From Beta vulgaris subsp. vulgaris (taxonomy: Eukaryota; Streptophyta; Magnoliopsida; Caryophyllales; Amaranthaceae), in assembly GCF_026745355.1 (NCBI RefSeq), contig NC_079205.1, positions 59,076,593 to 59,140,592 on the forward strand: 64,000 nucleotides of DNA. Direction: 5' to 3'. The notes under the pieces were generated by a model, which had not been told where the DNA came from, ran no database searches, and saw only the letters and a list, made by a program, of their open reading frames with translations. The position numbers and the translations under genes are program-made. Of the stretch, positions 38,457-50,214 are shown in pieces; position 1 is the first letter of the stretch; the number at the start of each line of letters is the position of its first letter.

Positions 38457-38609
38457 TAAATCTTAATCAAATTCAACACATATAATTAGATGTATGGCAT
38501 TTTTATTTAAATTAGCAAACATTCCATTTATTTTTTTTTATTTGAGCAAACATTCCATTTGATACCATCATATTTTGGGATTTTTTTATTTGGTATCTAA
38601 TTTTTCTTT

Positions 38610-39023
38610 GGCCCTGTTTGGCAAATAGAGTTTAGCTGTTATAGTTTAGAGTTTGCTGTTAGATTTTTAACTTTTTGTTCAGCAGATTTGACTGCTGATT
38701 TGACAACTTTTTTTTATAAATGTGTTTGGTAAAAATTAACTGATTACTAAAAGCTTATTGCCATTTGTTTGTGTAAAATGACATTTATAGACATTTTAAT
38801 ACATATGGGTAGTATTATTATTAGAGGCAAAAAAGTCATTAAACATACTCCTACCTAATCCTCTAAAGAAAAAGCTCCTAATAGGAGCTTTTTCATTTTG
38901 AGAGTTTTCATTCCAAAAATCTCTTTTACCAAACACTCCTTTTAGAGTTTTTGACTAGTCAAAACTCTAAAAGTGGTCCAAACCTCTCTTTTTGCTCCAA
39001 AACTCTAATTGCCAAACACCCCC
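38610..39023. mobile_element. Tourist-like MITE, 414 bp
   Basis: The left end GGCCCTGTTTGGCAAATAGA is matched inversely by the right end (CTAATTGCCAAACACCCCC). TTT flanks both sides (38607-38609, 39024-39026), consistent with a 3-bp duplication. A short internal palindrome (AAAAGCTCCTAATAGGAGCTTTTT type) lies near 38871-38894. Confidence 0.65.
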
Positions 39024-39067
39024 TTTGAATTTTATATGGTACCTAGACTACCTATTACCTACCACTG

Positions 39068-39258
39068 TTTTTTTTTTTTTTCAATAAGGAGAGAAAAACT
39101 TAAAATATCCTTGCAGATGAGAAGAGAAAAATCACGACAACAAGGAGGAAACGAGTACAGGAGCGAAGAGCAGAAGTGGTCCTTGTGAGCCATGAAATGC
39201 GCCGCCTGGTTGGCCTCCCTGAATATGTGAAATTTGAAAAACCCTGCAATCACTAAAC
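39068..39258 (-). mobile_element. 5'-truncated LINE tail with RNase H-like remnant
   Basis: On the minus strand the sequence ends in a poly-A tract (T-run at 39068-39081). Before it lies coding residue FFKFHIFREANQAAHFMAHK, the C-terminal part of the RNase H-like domain of plant LINEs. A 16-bp duplication flanks it (39052-39067 and 39259-39274, 14 of 16 identical). Confidence 0.75.
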
Positions 39259-39274
39259 CTACTACATACCACTG

Positions 39275-40375
39275 TAGTTTAGACTTATTGTTTATCATAA
39301 TATTCTGTTAAACAAAACCTTAGTTGGGGGTTAAATAGGGTTACGAGTTTGTCTTGTTTTATGTAGTTAAGGTTTTAGGAGTCACTTTTGCGCTTAATGG
39401 TCATATTTTAGGTCAACATTGGTAAAAACAATTAGGCATTTTTTGACGTGCTAAATGAGTTTCTAGTAATTTTTTTTACCAATTCCGACTTCAAATTTGA
39501 CCCGTAAGAGACAAAATGACTCCATGCTTTAGTCGTGCAATTATCGATGCACAAGGCACGTGAACGAGACATACCCTTAACCGTATTTAATCCCAAACTA
39601 ATGTTTTATTTAATTGAATGTTACGGTAGAGAATAATTCCAAACTACATTAGTACCAAGTAGAATCCAAATAAAACTTGCTACTAGATTTTCAAAAAATC
39701 GCTAAATAGTTAACCGCTCCCAAGATAGATGTCTAATTGATTGTCTACTACCACAAACATTAATTTTATTTAGCAAACATCTTCATACTCAACACTTAGA
39801 GTTATTTTTAAAAAACTCACTAAATAGTTAAGCGCTCTCAAGATAGATGTCTACTAGTACAACTGTACAATCACTAATTTTGTCAAGTAGGAGTACACCT
39901 TAGTACCTTACAACATAAAATTTCAATCCTTAACTCCTATTTTAATAAAGAAGTTTAAATCTAGATTTACACTAAAATACATTTTGATTCAAAATGTTTA
40001 AATTTCGACCAAAAAAATGAAGAGAATGCTTAATATTCACAAGAAACTCTGTTGTATATTAATCTAGAATCCCAGATTATGGACCTCAAACTTTTGTCAA
40101 ACTATTCTACATTCCATCATCGTGTGCCAATTACTTTGACAGTTTGGTCTTTAATCTAGGTTCTAGAATAGCAAGACATTCTTTTTCATTCATATTCCAC
40201 TATAAAGTCATGTATCTTACTGGGAAGATGGCCAAAAAGCAAGTTGGTGAATTGATTCCCCTACTCGAACTGTAGAGACCTACCAAGTAATTTTACCAGC
40301 CTTACTACGTACTCTATTTTAAATAGATTTTGTGAGACTATAAATTAAACTTATATATATATATATATTATGCTT
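39275..40375. other. Spacer, no gene seen
   Basis: A phrase of about 30 bp around ACTAAATAGTTA.CGCTC.CAAGATAGATGTCTA occurs twice (39702 and 39817), a small direct duplication. No coding signal is seen. Confidence 0.35.
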
Positions 40376-40717
40376 TTTTTTTTTTGGTGAAATAGGTGAC
40401 TTTAATTAATTAATTAAGCTATTACAGCAGAGTTCATCCTTGTCTCGTCCAAGCTTACAATACAATCCTCATGATAGTCATCCATACAAAAACTAGGGGG
40501 AGTGGGGAGAAACTTAGTTACATTAATGATCCCATCTAGGTCCTCCGTCTTCTTTGCCAAAGCATCCGCTATTTTGTTAACCTCCCTTCTGCAGTGCATT
40601 ATCTTGATTTCCTTAAAGCTCTTACTCAACTCCCTGCAATTTTTGACAACACTTGCAAAATGGTTAGTATGGGTCATCCCATGGGTTACAAGTTGGGTGG
40701 CTACTATGCTTTCATAA
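40376..40717 (-). mobile_element. Second 5'-truncated LINE tail with RNase H-like remnant
   Basis: A T-run at about 40374-40386 is the poly-A end. Coding residue on the minus strand includes HCRREVNKIADALAKKTEDL, the RNase H-like C-terminal motif. The frame is open from 40677 to 40414. The target duplication is not convincing (TATGCTTT-like on both sides). Confidence 0.65.
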
Positions 40718-40734
40718 TTATTACTTTTTCTATA

Positions 40735-41960
40735 AGTTTTTTACTAGTCCCTCAATTGAAGAGATAGAGCACACAGGTTTACGGTCCATAGATTAACGTG
40801 CACTTAAAGAAAGTTAATTAATCAGTTTTTTCAAATGACTGGCCATGCATAGAGAGACCAAGGGCAAACGAAAAATGTAGCATCAAATAACAATACACTA
40901 CATTAGTCCTACTGTGACTTATATTGTTCAAAATTAACACCTATACACTTTATTATAGAGCTAGGTACTAGGTCTGGGCTATGTCTCGAGTAAAGAAAAT
41001 TTAATGTTATATTTTAAAATGATTACATTAAATAAATACTAGTATACCACTTGATCTAATGGTTAAAACTTGATATATAAACTTAAAGTCACGGGTTCAA
41101 AGCTTATACTATATGCAATTTTTTAATTTTTTTATTGTATGTAAATTACATGGAGTAGAATGCCCTTAAAAAGAGCGTCACGTGGCACCATACTTTATTT
41201 AGAAACATCTGTTAATATATTAGTATAAATTGATTATTAGTACGAGCGATTTATCAAAGCTTTGTCATGGAGTATTTATCTAGCATTAAAATTTCTAGTT
41301 GAAATTTGAAATTGTTTAATGGTGAAACTAAGACATTAATTGATGATATATTTTTCATATCCCATCAATATTAATTAAATAATTTGATTTATCACGATAA
41401 TTGGAATCAATAATTTATCAAATAAGAGTTATAAAATAATAAATAAGAGTTTTTAATGAGAAAGTATGAGATTTTGAAGTGTTGGAAATATATGAAGATT
41501 GGTTATGTTAGAGAATAAAAAAATATGGTCATTTGTAATTTTTTCAATTCATCAAAAATTAATAAAATTATGTCATCTTTTGTAAATAGTAATCACGAAA
41601 AGGAACCAATTTTCGCTGTCACCTAGCGCGATTTCAATGGTTGCTGAAATGAGAACCCTCCTTATATACATTAGGGTTCCACTCTTTATGCGGAGCATCC
41701 AACAATAACACGAAGGTGATTTTCCCCTTTTTTCTAAAATGAGGAGAATAATTTCTCACCATTATTGGTGCTCTTAGAGACCTAGAAAAAATTGTTTCTA
41801 ATATCCACCCTACTTTCTTATGCTACCTCAGGTGTCTCTTCACACCTTTTAAAAAAACCTAAAATTTCAACATCAACTTTTTACAAAGACAACATAAACA
41901 TAAAACAACCCTTAGCTCCTGTTTTAAAACCATTAACGACTTTAATCTGCTTACGACTAC
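40735..41960. other. Spacer upstream of the stress-protein gene
   Basis: At 41047-41103 GATCTAATGGTTAAAACTT and GGGTTCAAAGC look like a tRNA-like A/B-box pair of a SINE relic; a similar segment lies at 50833-50893. Nothing else is recognised. Confidence 0.4.
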
Positions 41961-41974
41961 ATATTCCAAAACCC

Positions 41975-41986
41975 TATTATATAAAC
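41975..41986 (+). promoter_or_regulatory. Candidate TATA box of the universal stress protein gene
   Basis: TATTATATAAAC lies about 75 bp before the ATG at 42060, a normal plant leader distance. Confidence 0.5.
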
Positions 41987-42059
41987 TCATTGCATATACA
42001 AAATAATCACAATTCACAAACAAGAAAAATAATATTCCAAAGTTGAAAAAAAATAAAAA

Positions 42060-45000
42060 ATGGGTAGTGAAGAAATTGGAGGAGAGAAACATAAAGCAAG
42101 GAAAATAGTGGTGGCTGTGGATGAAAGTGAAGAAAGTATGTATGCCTTATCATGGTGTCTCAACAACATCATCGTACGACACCCTGAAGATTCCTTTGTA
42201 ATTCTCCATGCTAAGAGACCTACTGTTGTGTACTCTGGCTTTGATAACTCTGGTATATTTTCATCAACATCATCTCAATTATAATTGTGTTGAATTTAGT
42301 ATTTCAATTAGTAGTTAATAATGAATGTTATTGAGCTGATATATAAATATAAACTCATGCTAAACTGCTAATTAGGATTTAGGATGGACAACTTTATAAG
42401 TATTTTTTTGTTATCATGCATAAAGATTGAGTGAAATTATTTGATATAGAATGTACTAGATCGAGGAAGAGAGTTTCAAATGAGGAAATGAACAAAATTT
42501 AATCTTTGATAAATTATGCAGATGATACACCCGGTTATATGATGAATAAACTCAATACTTTAACCAATTAGATTTAAATAGAAAGAATTTTATCAAACAC
42601 ACGGAACATATAAAGCTAAAATTATTTATTATATCAAAGATGCCAATTGATGGGTGGGTAATTGGCATCATGCCACTATGAAGAAATGTCATTGGCTTCC
42701 TTCTTTTTATTATAGACCTTTTGTTTTTTGGACTTTGGTACGTAGTTTGTTAAAAGCTTGTTTTGAGCAATTGGAATTTTGGATGGTATAAATATATATA
42801 TGCTAGAGTTGATTAAGATTAGCTCGGCTCGTAGGCCTTTCCGGTCCAATTTTGAGTGGGCTTTGGACACGTTTTTTCGGACCGATCTGATTTTTTGGGC
42901 AAAAAATTCGAACTACGAACAACTCATATTTGAAAAAATAAGCTAAATTTCGGCTCGTGGTGATCAATTAGATCTTTGATTAATTAACAACTCTTTCTTT
43001 ATTGACCTCCTTGTTTCTCTCTGCTAGGCCCAACCCGAATACCGGATTTTGGCGCCGATTTTTCGCCCCGACCCGCGGCTTTGTCCCGAAACGGGCCATT
43101 TTTTTTTACCAAAGCCCAACCCATGATCACCTCTAATACTCTCATGCCTCAATATCCCATCCATCTCTTTGCATTTGTTGTTTATTTTTTTTACCATGAA
43201 TATCTCTAATTTGTATAATTAAAATAAAAGTTCTAACACATAACTAACATTTATTATATATAGTATTGTAAGAATTTTATCTTGACATTTTGCTTTTGCA
43301 CAGTCTTCCATGTACATCTTTAGCCACATATATAGTTTAATTATCTATTAGTGAAACAATGAAAAGTATATATTTTAAAAGTATACATTCAAACAAATCC
43401 AACATATTTTAAAAAAAAAGAAATTATCAATGGTAACTTTAAACTTTTGCTTTTTCTCTTTAATTGCCAAATTTATTAACCTTAATTCTCAATGATAACA
43501 TTGTGTTTATAGTAATATAATCATCTTGATAATGTGGTATTATTAACCAAATGACTATCATTGAGAAATGAATCCAACCAAATCTCACATTACAATATCT
43601 TTTCATTCATATGGTATGTGGAATACTAAACAATAAACATGGTCTCTCTAAAAAAAAAAGTTAAACATGGTCAAAGTTAACTTTAACTTAAATATTCTAT
43701 ATATAATTGTCATAAGAAAATCTACATAATTAAAATACAAAGCTATAGAAGGAGACAAGGAGTATATAAATAGGATTATTTGAGAAATTAAAAGGGCTTC
43801 CATCGGTTTTTACCGTTGGAAAGCCCCCACCTTTGCTTTTTTATTTGTTTTTAGGTTTCCAATAACAATTTCTCCCTCGAAAGACAGGGTTTTCGATCTC
43901 CTTCGTAAGAAAAGGTTTTTCGATCTCCTTCGAAAGACAAGGTTTTTCGACCTCCTTCGAAAGACAGGGTTTTTCTCCTCTTTTAGAGGGGAATTTCTAC
44001 AGGTTACAATCCGGGATACTAGATCTAATGGATTGCCGTGAAATTATTTTGTTGGTGAAGAATTATGCGGGATCTCAAAGGTTATCAATTTTTCGAATAC
44101 GGTCAGATGAATCCGACGGAAATCATCCTCACGACTACAAGGGATCGTTAGATTGTCTCTCCAACAAGGCTGTATTTTCCAGCGATATAAGCGGGAGATG
44201 TTCCACATTGCAAGATTTGTTTGACGATCGTAGTTTTTATGAAGGAAATTTTTGTTTGATTCAACTTATGTATTTGTTTGATTCGATTGCTTATGTAGAT
44301 GTCGTATGACTTTTTATTAATGAATTAATTTTACTATTCAAAAAAAAAAAAATTTGAGAAATTAATAAAATAAAATTATACGTTAATCAATAATTAATGT
44401 TTATTGTCGCTTAATATTTTTATACTTCCTCCGTTCTGTTTTATTGAAATATTGAGTGAAATGACACTATTCATTGATCAATTTTGACTCCAATTATCGC
44501 CATTATATAAAGAAAAACATAGTCAAGTGAATTCTTATTAGATTCGTCTCGATGCACTCTTTCAAATTATAACCTTTTCATATTTTTTACGTGTGCACAA
44601 CTAAAGATATTAACTATTAAACAAACGCGTTGAGTTACGTGAAAAAAGCAAATGTTTCATTTCAAATAGAACGGAAAAATATTTAACTTCTTATACCCTA
44701 AGGGATACTCCTATTATTCATTGATTTTTTTTTTTGGTTTTGGAAATTATTCAGCATATTTGTCCTCCCACGATGCTTTATCATCACTTGACAGGCGGGA
44801 CAGTGACATGGCGTGTTGGGTCCTACAGAAGGCCGAGAAGCTGTGCGCTGAGCATGATGTGAGTGAGCTTTGCAAGTTAATATTTGTAGAGATGAATTTG
44901 TCAATTTTTTTCATTCATATGAGCCACAAACGTAGTACAAAAAAGGATAGAAGGATTTAAATTTGTAACATATCGTTTAGGGTATTTTAATTTAATCATT

Positions 45001-45468
45001 AGGCCAAAATATTAGATGAATTTGTCATTTAATTGAGAATAAACGATACGTTGTGATTTAAATGTTGTTCCCTATAAAGGTAAAGGTGGAAGGAAGAGTT
45101 GAAGAAGGAGATCCTGGAGATGTAATATGTGAGATGGTGAAAGTTTTGAAGGCTGACTTGCTTGTGACGGGGAGCCATGGCTATGGTCAGCTCACTAGGT
45201 ACAAGTTAACTTTATTCTTTCTAAACAAAGACCAAAGTTATATGATGTTTGCTGTTCAGTAAAATGGACTGTCGTAGTATTCCGTAATCATATTATGGAG
45301 ACCTAGTCACATTACAAAATAATAAAACGCTTCATTATGTTTGTACTAATTACTATAGCTAAGAGAACAAATATGTTAAATTTTGTCAGGGCCATATTGA
45401 AGAGTGTGAGTCATCACTGTGTCCAAAATGCGGGTTGTCCTGTTCTTGTCGTGAAGATGCCAAAATGA
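42060..45468 (+). CDS. Universal stress protein (USP) domain protein
   Basis: Four exons (42060-42252, 44755-44858, 45080-45198, 45390-45468) give 164 aa, a usual length for plant single-domain USPs. The first strand is ARKIVVAVDESEESMYALSW (about residues 13-32). The nucleotide-binding signature region is TGSHGYGQLTRAILKSVSHH. The ATP-type pattern G-x2-G-x9-G-S/T is present up to residue 142, but position 143 is Lys instead of Gly. The C-terminus VQNAGCPVLVVKMPK is typical. Known plant USPs respond to hypoxia, drought or pathogens, but the role of this one is unknown. Intron 1 (2.5 kb) hosts at least three transposon relics. Confidence 0.9.
42804..43127. mobile_element. GC-rich hAT-like MITE candidate in the USP intron
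   Basis: The left end TAGAGTTGATTAAGATTAGC and the inverted right end TAGAGGTGATCATGGGTTGG are similar but imperfect. The interior is rich in CCCGA/CGGGCC. It shares its style with 35655-35935. Confidence 0.4.
43872..43979 (+). repeat. 27-bp tandem repeats within the retroposed element
   Basis: Units start at 43872, 43898, 43925 and 43952 (periods 26, 27, 27) with the core TCGAAAGACAGGGTTTTTC. Confidence 0.85.
44028..44309 (+). CDS. Unrecognised 93-residue frame carried by the retroposed element
   Basis: It opens at the ATG at 44028 and stops at 44309, about 30 bp before the poly-A tract. The product is mixed-charge with a hydrophobic C-terminal stretch (LIQLMYLFDSIAYVDVV). I see no known domain. 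Coding status is inferred only from its place between the leader repeats and the poly-A. Confidence 0.3.
   Translation: MDCREIILLVKNYAGSQRLSIFRIRSDESDGNHPHDYKGSLDCLSNKAVFSSDISGRCSTLQDLFDDRSFYEGNFCLIQLMYLFDSIAYVDVV
44425..44679. mobile_element. Degenerate Stowaway-like MITE in USP intron 1
   Basis: It starts CTTCCTCCGTTCTGTTTTAT, and the right end is its imperfect complement. The length of about 255 bp is close to the 259-bp set. The ATAGTCAAGTGAATTCTTATTAGATTCGTC core is a variant of the shared interior. Confidence 0.65.
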
Positions 45469-46476
45469 AATGCTCGTTTCGGATTTGAAGAGTCGAAGAC
45501 ACATAGATATACGATGTAACTTTTAAAAGTAAGGTACACTTTGATGTATGATAAAAACTGTATAACTACCTTTCACACTACATCTGTTTCATTCATTAGA
45601 GAATTATCTAAAAGTATAATTCTTGTTTGTTTGCTTTTATATAGGTTTATACTTAAAAGCTAAAAATAATGTGCAGTAATTGTCCATCTGATGAGCGGTA
45701 TTATATTGCGGTAATGAATCAAGATGTTGAATTATATGTATACCTGATTAATTGTCAAATACTGGGATTAATTGCCCATTAATTGTTCATAAACTGTTGG
45801 GAGTTTGTACAAGGTAACGATAGCTGATAGCTGATAGCTGATAGCATTAAGACACCATATGTCAGAACAACCGTGCAATCTGCACAAAACCTCCTGAAGC
45901 ACCCAGGCAAAACTCAAAATGCACTAGTCACTTGTCTGCAATGGTTAGTTAGGCTATTTTTAACCTCTTTAAGCTCGGCGCCTCAGCATAGACCGAGTTG
46001 CAAGTGCAGAACTTTTAACTGAGCTGAGCTACATGGAGTTACATGCAGGTAAAGGGAGGATTTTACCAGTTAAAGAGAAGCATACAGACTTTCTCAAAAA
46101 ACAACGTACACCAAGTAAAAGAGGATCAAGATTTTTCAAGCATTACTGCCTTGGAAAAATAATCACCCAAAAATGAAATGCAACAAAATAGACATGCACA
46201 GAAGAAAAGGCAAAATTAGAATAACTCAGCTCATTTACCATTCCAGAATCTCTATTTCATGTTTAAATATGTAATAAGAAAACTGGAAATCTCCTTGGCC
46301 CTTTAGCTATTATCCACCAAATACAGCCGAATGAGAAAAACTAATATGTCATACAGGCTTTTGATTTGGTGTCTTTTTAAGTCTACTACCAAAAACCTAT
46401 GCTAAAAATTGATAAGAGAAAATTGCTTGTGAACAATGAGTCTGAATTAGAATTCTCCTTGATACTGCTCGAGTAC
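45469..46476. other. Spacer between convergent USP and calreticulin genes
   Basis: It holds the 3' ends of both genes. TGATAGC repeats three times at about 45826-45846. No additional gene is seen. Confidence 0.4.
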
Positions 46477-49400
46477 TCACAGTTCATCCTGTAAAATACA
46501 ACCACAAACATGACCGATGTTAGGAAATAGAACACCATGCGCCATGCGTTGTTACTTAGAAATTAGAATGTCAATGGACTTACATGTTGATCGTCATCCT
46601 TATCATCGGATTTATCAGCATCATCCTTATCAGAGTCGTCGGCTTCAGCTTCATCTTCATCCTCAGCCTGAAAGAAAAGCATGAAAAAAGAAGGATTACA
46701 ACTATGGCATAACGGAAAGTAATAAATGCTAACTTTCGACAGCGATAAGTTGACACTTACATCTGATTCAACGGGATCATCCTTGGTTTCCTGTTCAAGT
46801 ATCAAAATTAAGTCAGAATACAATCTTTACAGAAGTTCATTTGGTAATGGAGAGATAGGAACATCAGACCATTCTGAGCTATAGTAAATTACAGGTGTTT
46901 CAAAATAGATTTTCCTAATTTCAAATTCTATTCATGCCTGTTTTCTTACCAATCGGGACAAGATTTGACAGCACAATTACTGATACAAAAATTACTATGG
47001 TAACAGAATTTGGACCATTTGCAGGGTTCAAGATAGATAAAATTGGATGGAGAAGTATTATATTTCCAACTGAATGTCCTATTCCTCCTACGTCCTCTTT
47101 TACTACAGGTTATCAGCATGACAAGTAGCATGCAGAAAAGGGACTAAAAAATAGACGCCCGTAGGAGAAATAGAAACAAACTTCATAAAGGACCAGGGAA
47201 ATAGATGATGATCATACCTCCTCCTCTCTCTTCTTCTCAAGCTCCTCAAAAGCAGCCTTTTCAGCCTGCAAAAGACATGCAAAAAAATGTCAGATAATAG
47301 AAATACTCAGATGTCGGAAACTGGATATAGCACCATCGTAATAGAGGAAGCAAACCAACTTACATCCTTTTGCTTTCCCCAGGTTTCCTCAGCCAACTGC
47401 TTTGCATACTCAGGGTCATCACAGACCAAGACGTTGTCAAAGAGTGTGCCAGACTTCACCTGTAATGGTCGATAATTATCAATAGGTTTCTCATAAAAAA
47501 TATAAGCTAAGGCTTATAGTAGAAGAGAAGTAAAATTACCTGCCACAACTCAACGCCAACATATCTGAGCTTGGGGTAAACATACAGTTCTGGGTCATCC
47601 TTGAATTCTGAAATATGAAAATAGTTTGCTCAGCAGTCCATTTAAATTTGCAAGTTTCTTGGCAAGGAGGGGAGCAAAGGCAGGAACCAAAACATAAAAA
47701 AAGAGAAGCAGTTCAAACCTGGGTTGTCGATCATGGGTGCCTTCCACTTGCCCTTGTAGTTGGGGTTCTTGATTTTCTGCAATCAATGTATATAGCTTGT
47801 CCAATTATATGCTATGCCACTCGTTAATTTCACAGAGATTTGAAAAAAAGAAACGGAACCAACCTTTGCTTTCCATGGGCCCTTGTACTCGGGGTTTGGA
47901 ATGGTTGGGGCAGTCCATTCACCATCTTCCTCATCATCCCAGTCCTCCGGCTGAAAATAATTGAACATGTCAGCTATATCCAGTTGCAAAGTCCGGCATA
48001 TAAGATATAACACTTCACACGAATTTCAATACACATTACCTTCTTAGCCTCAGGGTCAGTAATCTCTGCTGGGATGTCGTCATAACCCTTAATAATCAAA
48101 AGACTAGTAAGTTAAATTTTCCAATATATATAAACAAATTCAACAATAGTTATCTAAGACAGTAGGGGGACGGAGAAGCAAAATAAAATCAATACCTCTG
48201 GCTTCTTGTCTTCGGGGTCAGGAATGAACTCCTTGTCATCCCAATCCTCGGGCTAAAAAGCAAAAAACCATCCAGATTAATTAGCATATCTATTCAGTAA
48301 CCCAACAAAGAAGCTAGGGGAAATAATTTGCTCAGAGAATACATACCTTCTTAGCCTCAGGATCCTTGATTTTCTTAGCAGGAAGTAGGTCCCAGTCAGT
48401 GTAAAGACTACCAGTTTGTTTCTCCTGGTTGTCGATGAGGATGCTGTAGGTAGCATCTGGGCGGAGAATGAAGGTGTACACATGAGTCAATTGGTCAGTC
48501 TCACAAGGGACATCCTTCTTGATCAAGTGATTTGTATCATTGTAGTTGAAAATGGCATGGACTTTCTTAGTACTGTACCCACAGATATCAGGGCCAAACA
48601 TAATGCTGCAATGCCAACAAGTTGCACATTTTAAATTAGTACATAAAAACCAACAGATACTTCAAAATCACAATCCTTCAATAATGGGGAAAATTTTATA
48701 TTTACCTGTATGGGGTATCCCCACCAAATTTCTTCTGGTCAACTTCACCACTGAGTAACTTCATGTAACCACCTCCACAATCAAGCTTCTGTTCATGCTT
48801 AACAGAAAACTGGAAAACCAAGGTATTATCTTTGTTGCTGAATTCTGGGAATTCAGCAGAGATAGCATAGAATCTGTAGTCCTCGCTAGTCTGGATACCT
48901 GCAACACATGGGTAAATCAGGTTATTATAACTCAGACGGTAACAAAACTTTAAATATGAACTTGAAAGCCAAAAACTTTCATACACTAAAAGACATATCA
49001 TCAAAGAGTACCTTTGTCATTGGCATCTCCGTTCCATTTGCCGGATGTGTAATTCCACTCTCCAGCCATACTTTCATCCTTCTTCCATTCAGATTTGACC
49101 CAACGCTTCTCCCATCCATCTTCACCAACCAAAAGAAATCAGCTCAATAGGGGGAAAAGGAAATTAAAGGAAAGGAAATTTTAAACTACTCTACGCCCCT
49201 ACTATATCATATCCATGCTTGGAAGTTAAATTCATGTCCTGATAAAGTACTGGACAAACTGAATTGCTATAGAGGAAAAAAATATCTCTATTATAGTCTT
49301 CTAACCCTAATTCATCTTCGAAGTTCAGTCAAAATATAATGTTGAACCAATAAAACAAACTTAGCAATCTCTTGTGAGTAGCTTTTTTCCCAAGGAGCTC

Positions 49401-50214
49401 AAAAAGAGTACAAACTTTTTTTAAATAAAAATGCGTACAATTACCAAATACTTCTACAGTTTACTATTTAATCAAGCATCAATCGATACTGATTGAAACA
49501 CATGAAACCTAAATTATCCGACCGCGACGAATCCATTATTCACAGACTGATACTTCTTCACAGCTACACCTAATTAATGTGACTGGACAACAAGGCGACT
49601 CTTAAAACAATTCAAAAATGTTAACTAAATCACTATTCCTAGAAGCCTCATTCATCAATCTAAATTTGCATAATCAACTGACATTATCTTAAAACACAAT
49701 CAATATACTACATTATGCACAGATCTGCTATCAATTCAAACTATAAAAAAACAGAACCAAGCAACACACAATCAGATCCAAAACCAATCGAATCGGACCC
49801 AATCAAATTAAAATCAAATTCAACCACAAAAACAACCTACAAAACCGCAATCCAAACAAGTCACTGAAAAAACGTATGATCTACACAAAATCAAGCTATA
49901 TTAAACTCAGAAACAAGCGTCATTACATCATAAGTTCCTCACCATCAAAAATCTATGATCCACATAAAAATTCAGCTAAAATTCTATAAAATTAACAAAA
50001 AATTCATAACATCATCAAAATAAAATTCATAACATCATCAAAATGAAATCCAGAATTGAAAAAAATGACGAAATCGACGAAGAGAGAGAAATTCAATGAA
50101 ATGAAAAATACCTTCGAAACGTTCCTCGAAGAACACTTTAGCAGATGCGATGGCAAAAAGAGAGAGAAGAAGGAGGAGAGAGAGAAAGCTAGGGTTTCGC
50201 CCCCGATTCTCCAT
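46477..50214 (-). CDS. CRT: Calreticulin, ER lectin chaperone with HDEL signal
   Basis: Fourteen exons close to 416 aa: 50214-50112, 49119-49012, 48898-48706, 48605-48347, 48252-48196, 48087-48040, 47950-47864, 47776-47719, 47607-47540, 47459-47364, 47265-47218, 46790-46761, 46667-46584, 46488-46477. Residues 1 to about 25 are a signal peptide ([14 protein letters not shown]). The N-domain has both family signatures ([14 protein letters not shown] and IMFGPDICG) with the Cys111-Cys143 pair. The P-domain carries the [16 protein letters not shown] repeats (about 215-305). The C-domain is acidic ([18 protein letters not shown]) for low-affinity calcium. HDEL is at 413-416. It folds monoglucosylated glycoproteins and stores calcium in the ER. 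The last intron splits HDEL after His. Confidence 0.96.

Larger units (their letters stand above)
43792..44351 (+). mobile_element. Retroposed element with poly-A tail and small ORF
   Basis: A 14-bp direct repeat, ATTTGAGAAATTAA, flanks it exactly (43778-43791 and 44352-44365), and a poly-A run ends it (about 44340-44351). The 5' end is a hairpin (GGGCTTCCATCGG against CCGTTGGAAAGCCC, 43794-43826). Four 27-bp repeats of CTCCTTCGAAAGACAGGGTT type lie at 43872-43979. A 93-codon frame (44028-44309) opens MDCREIILLVKNYAGSQRL; I do not recognise it. Retroposition is clear. Whether this is a SINE, a truncated LINE or a processed transcript is open. Confidence 0.75.
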
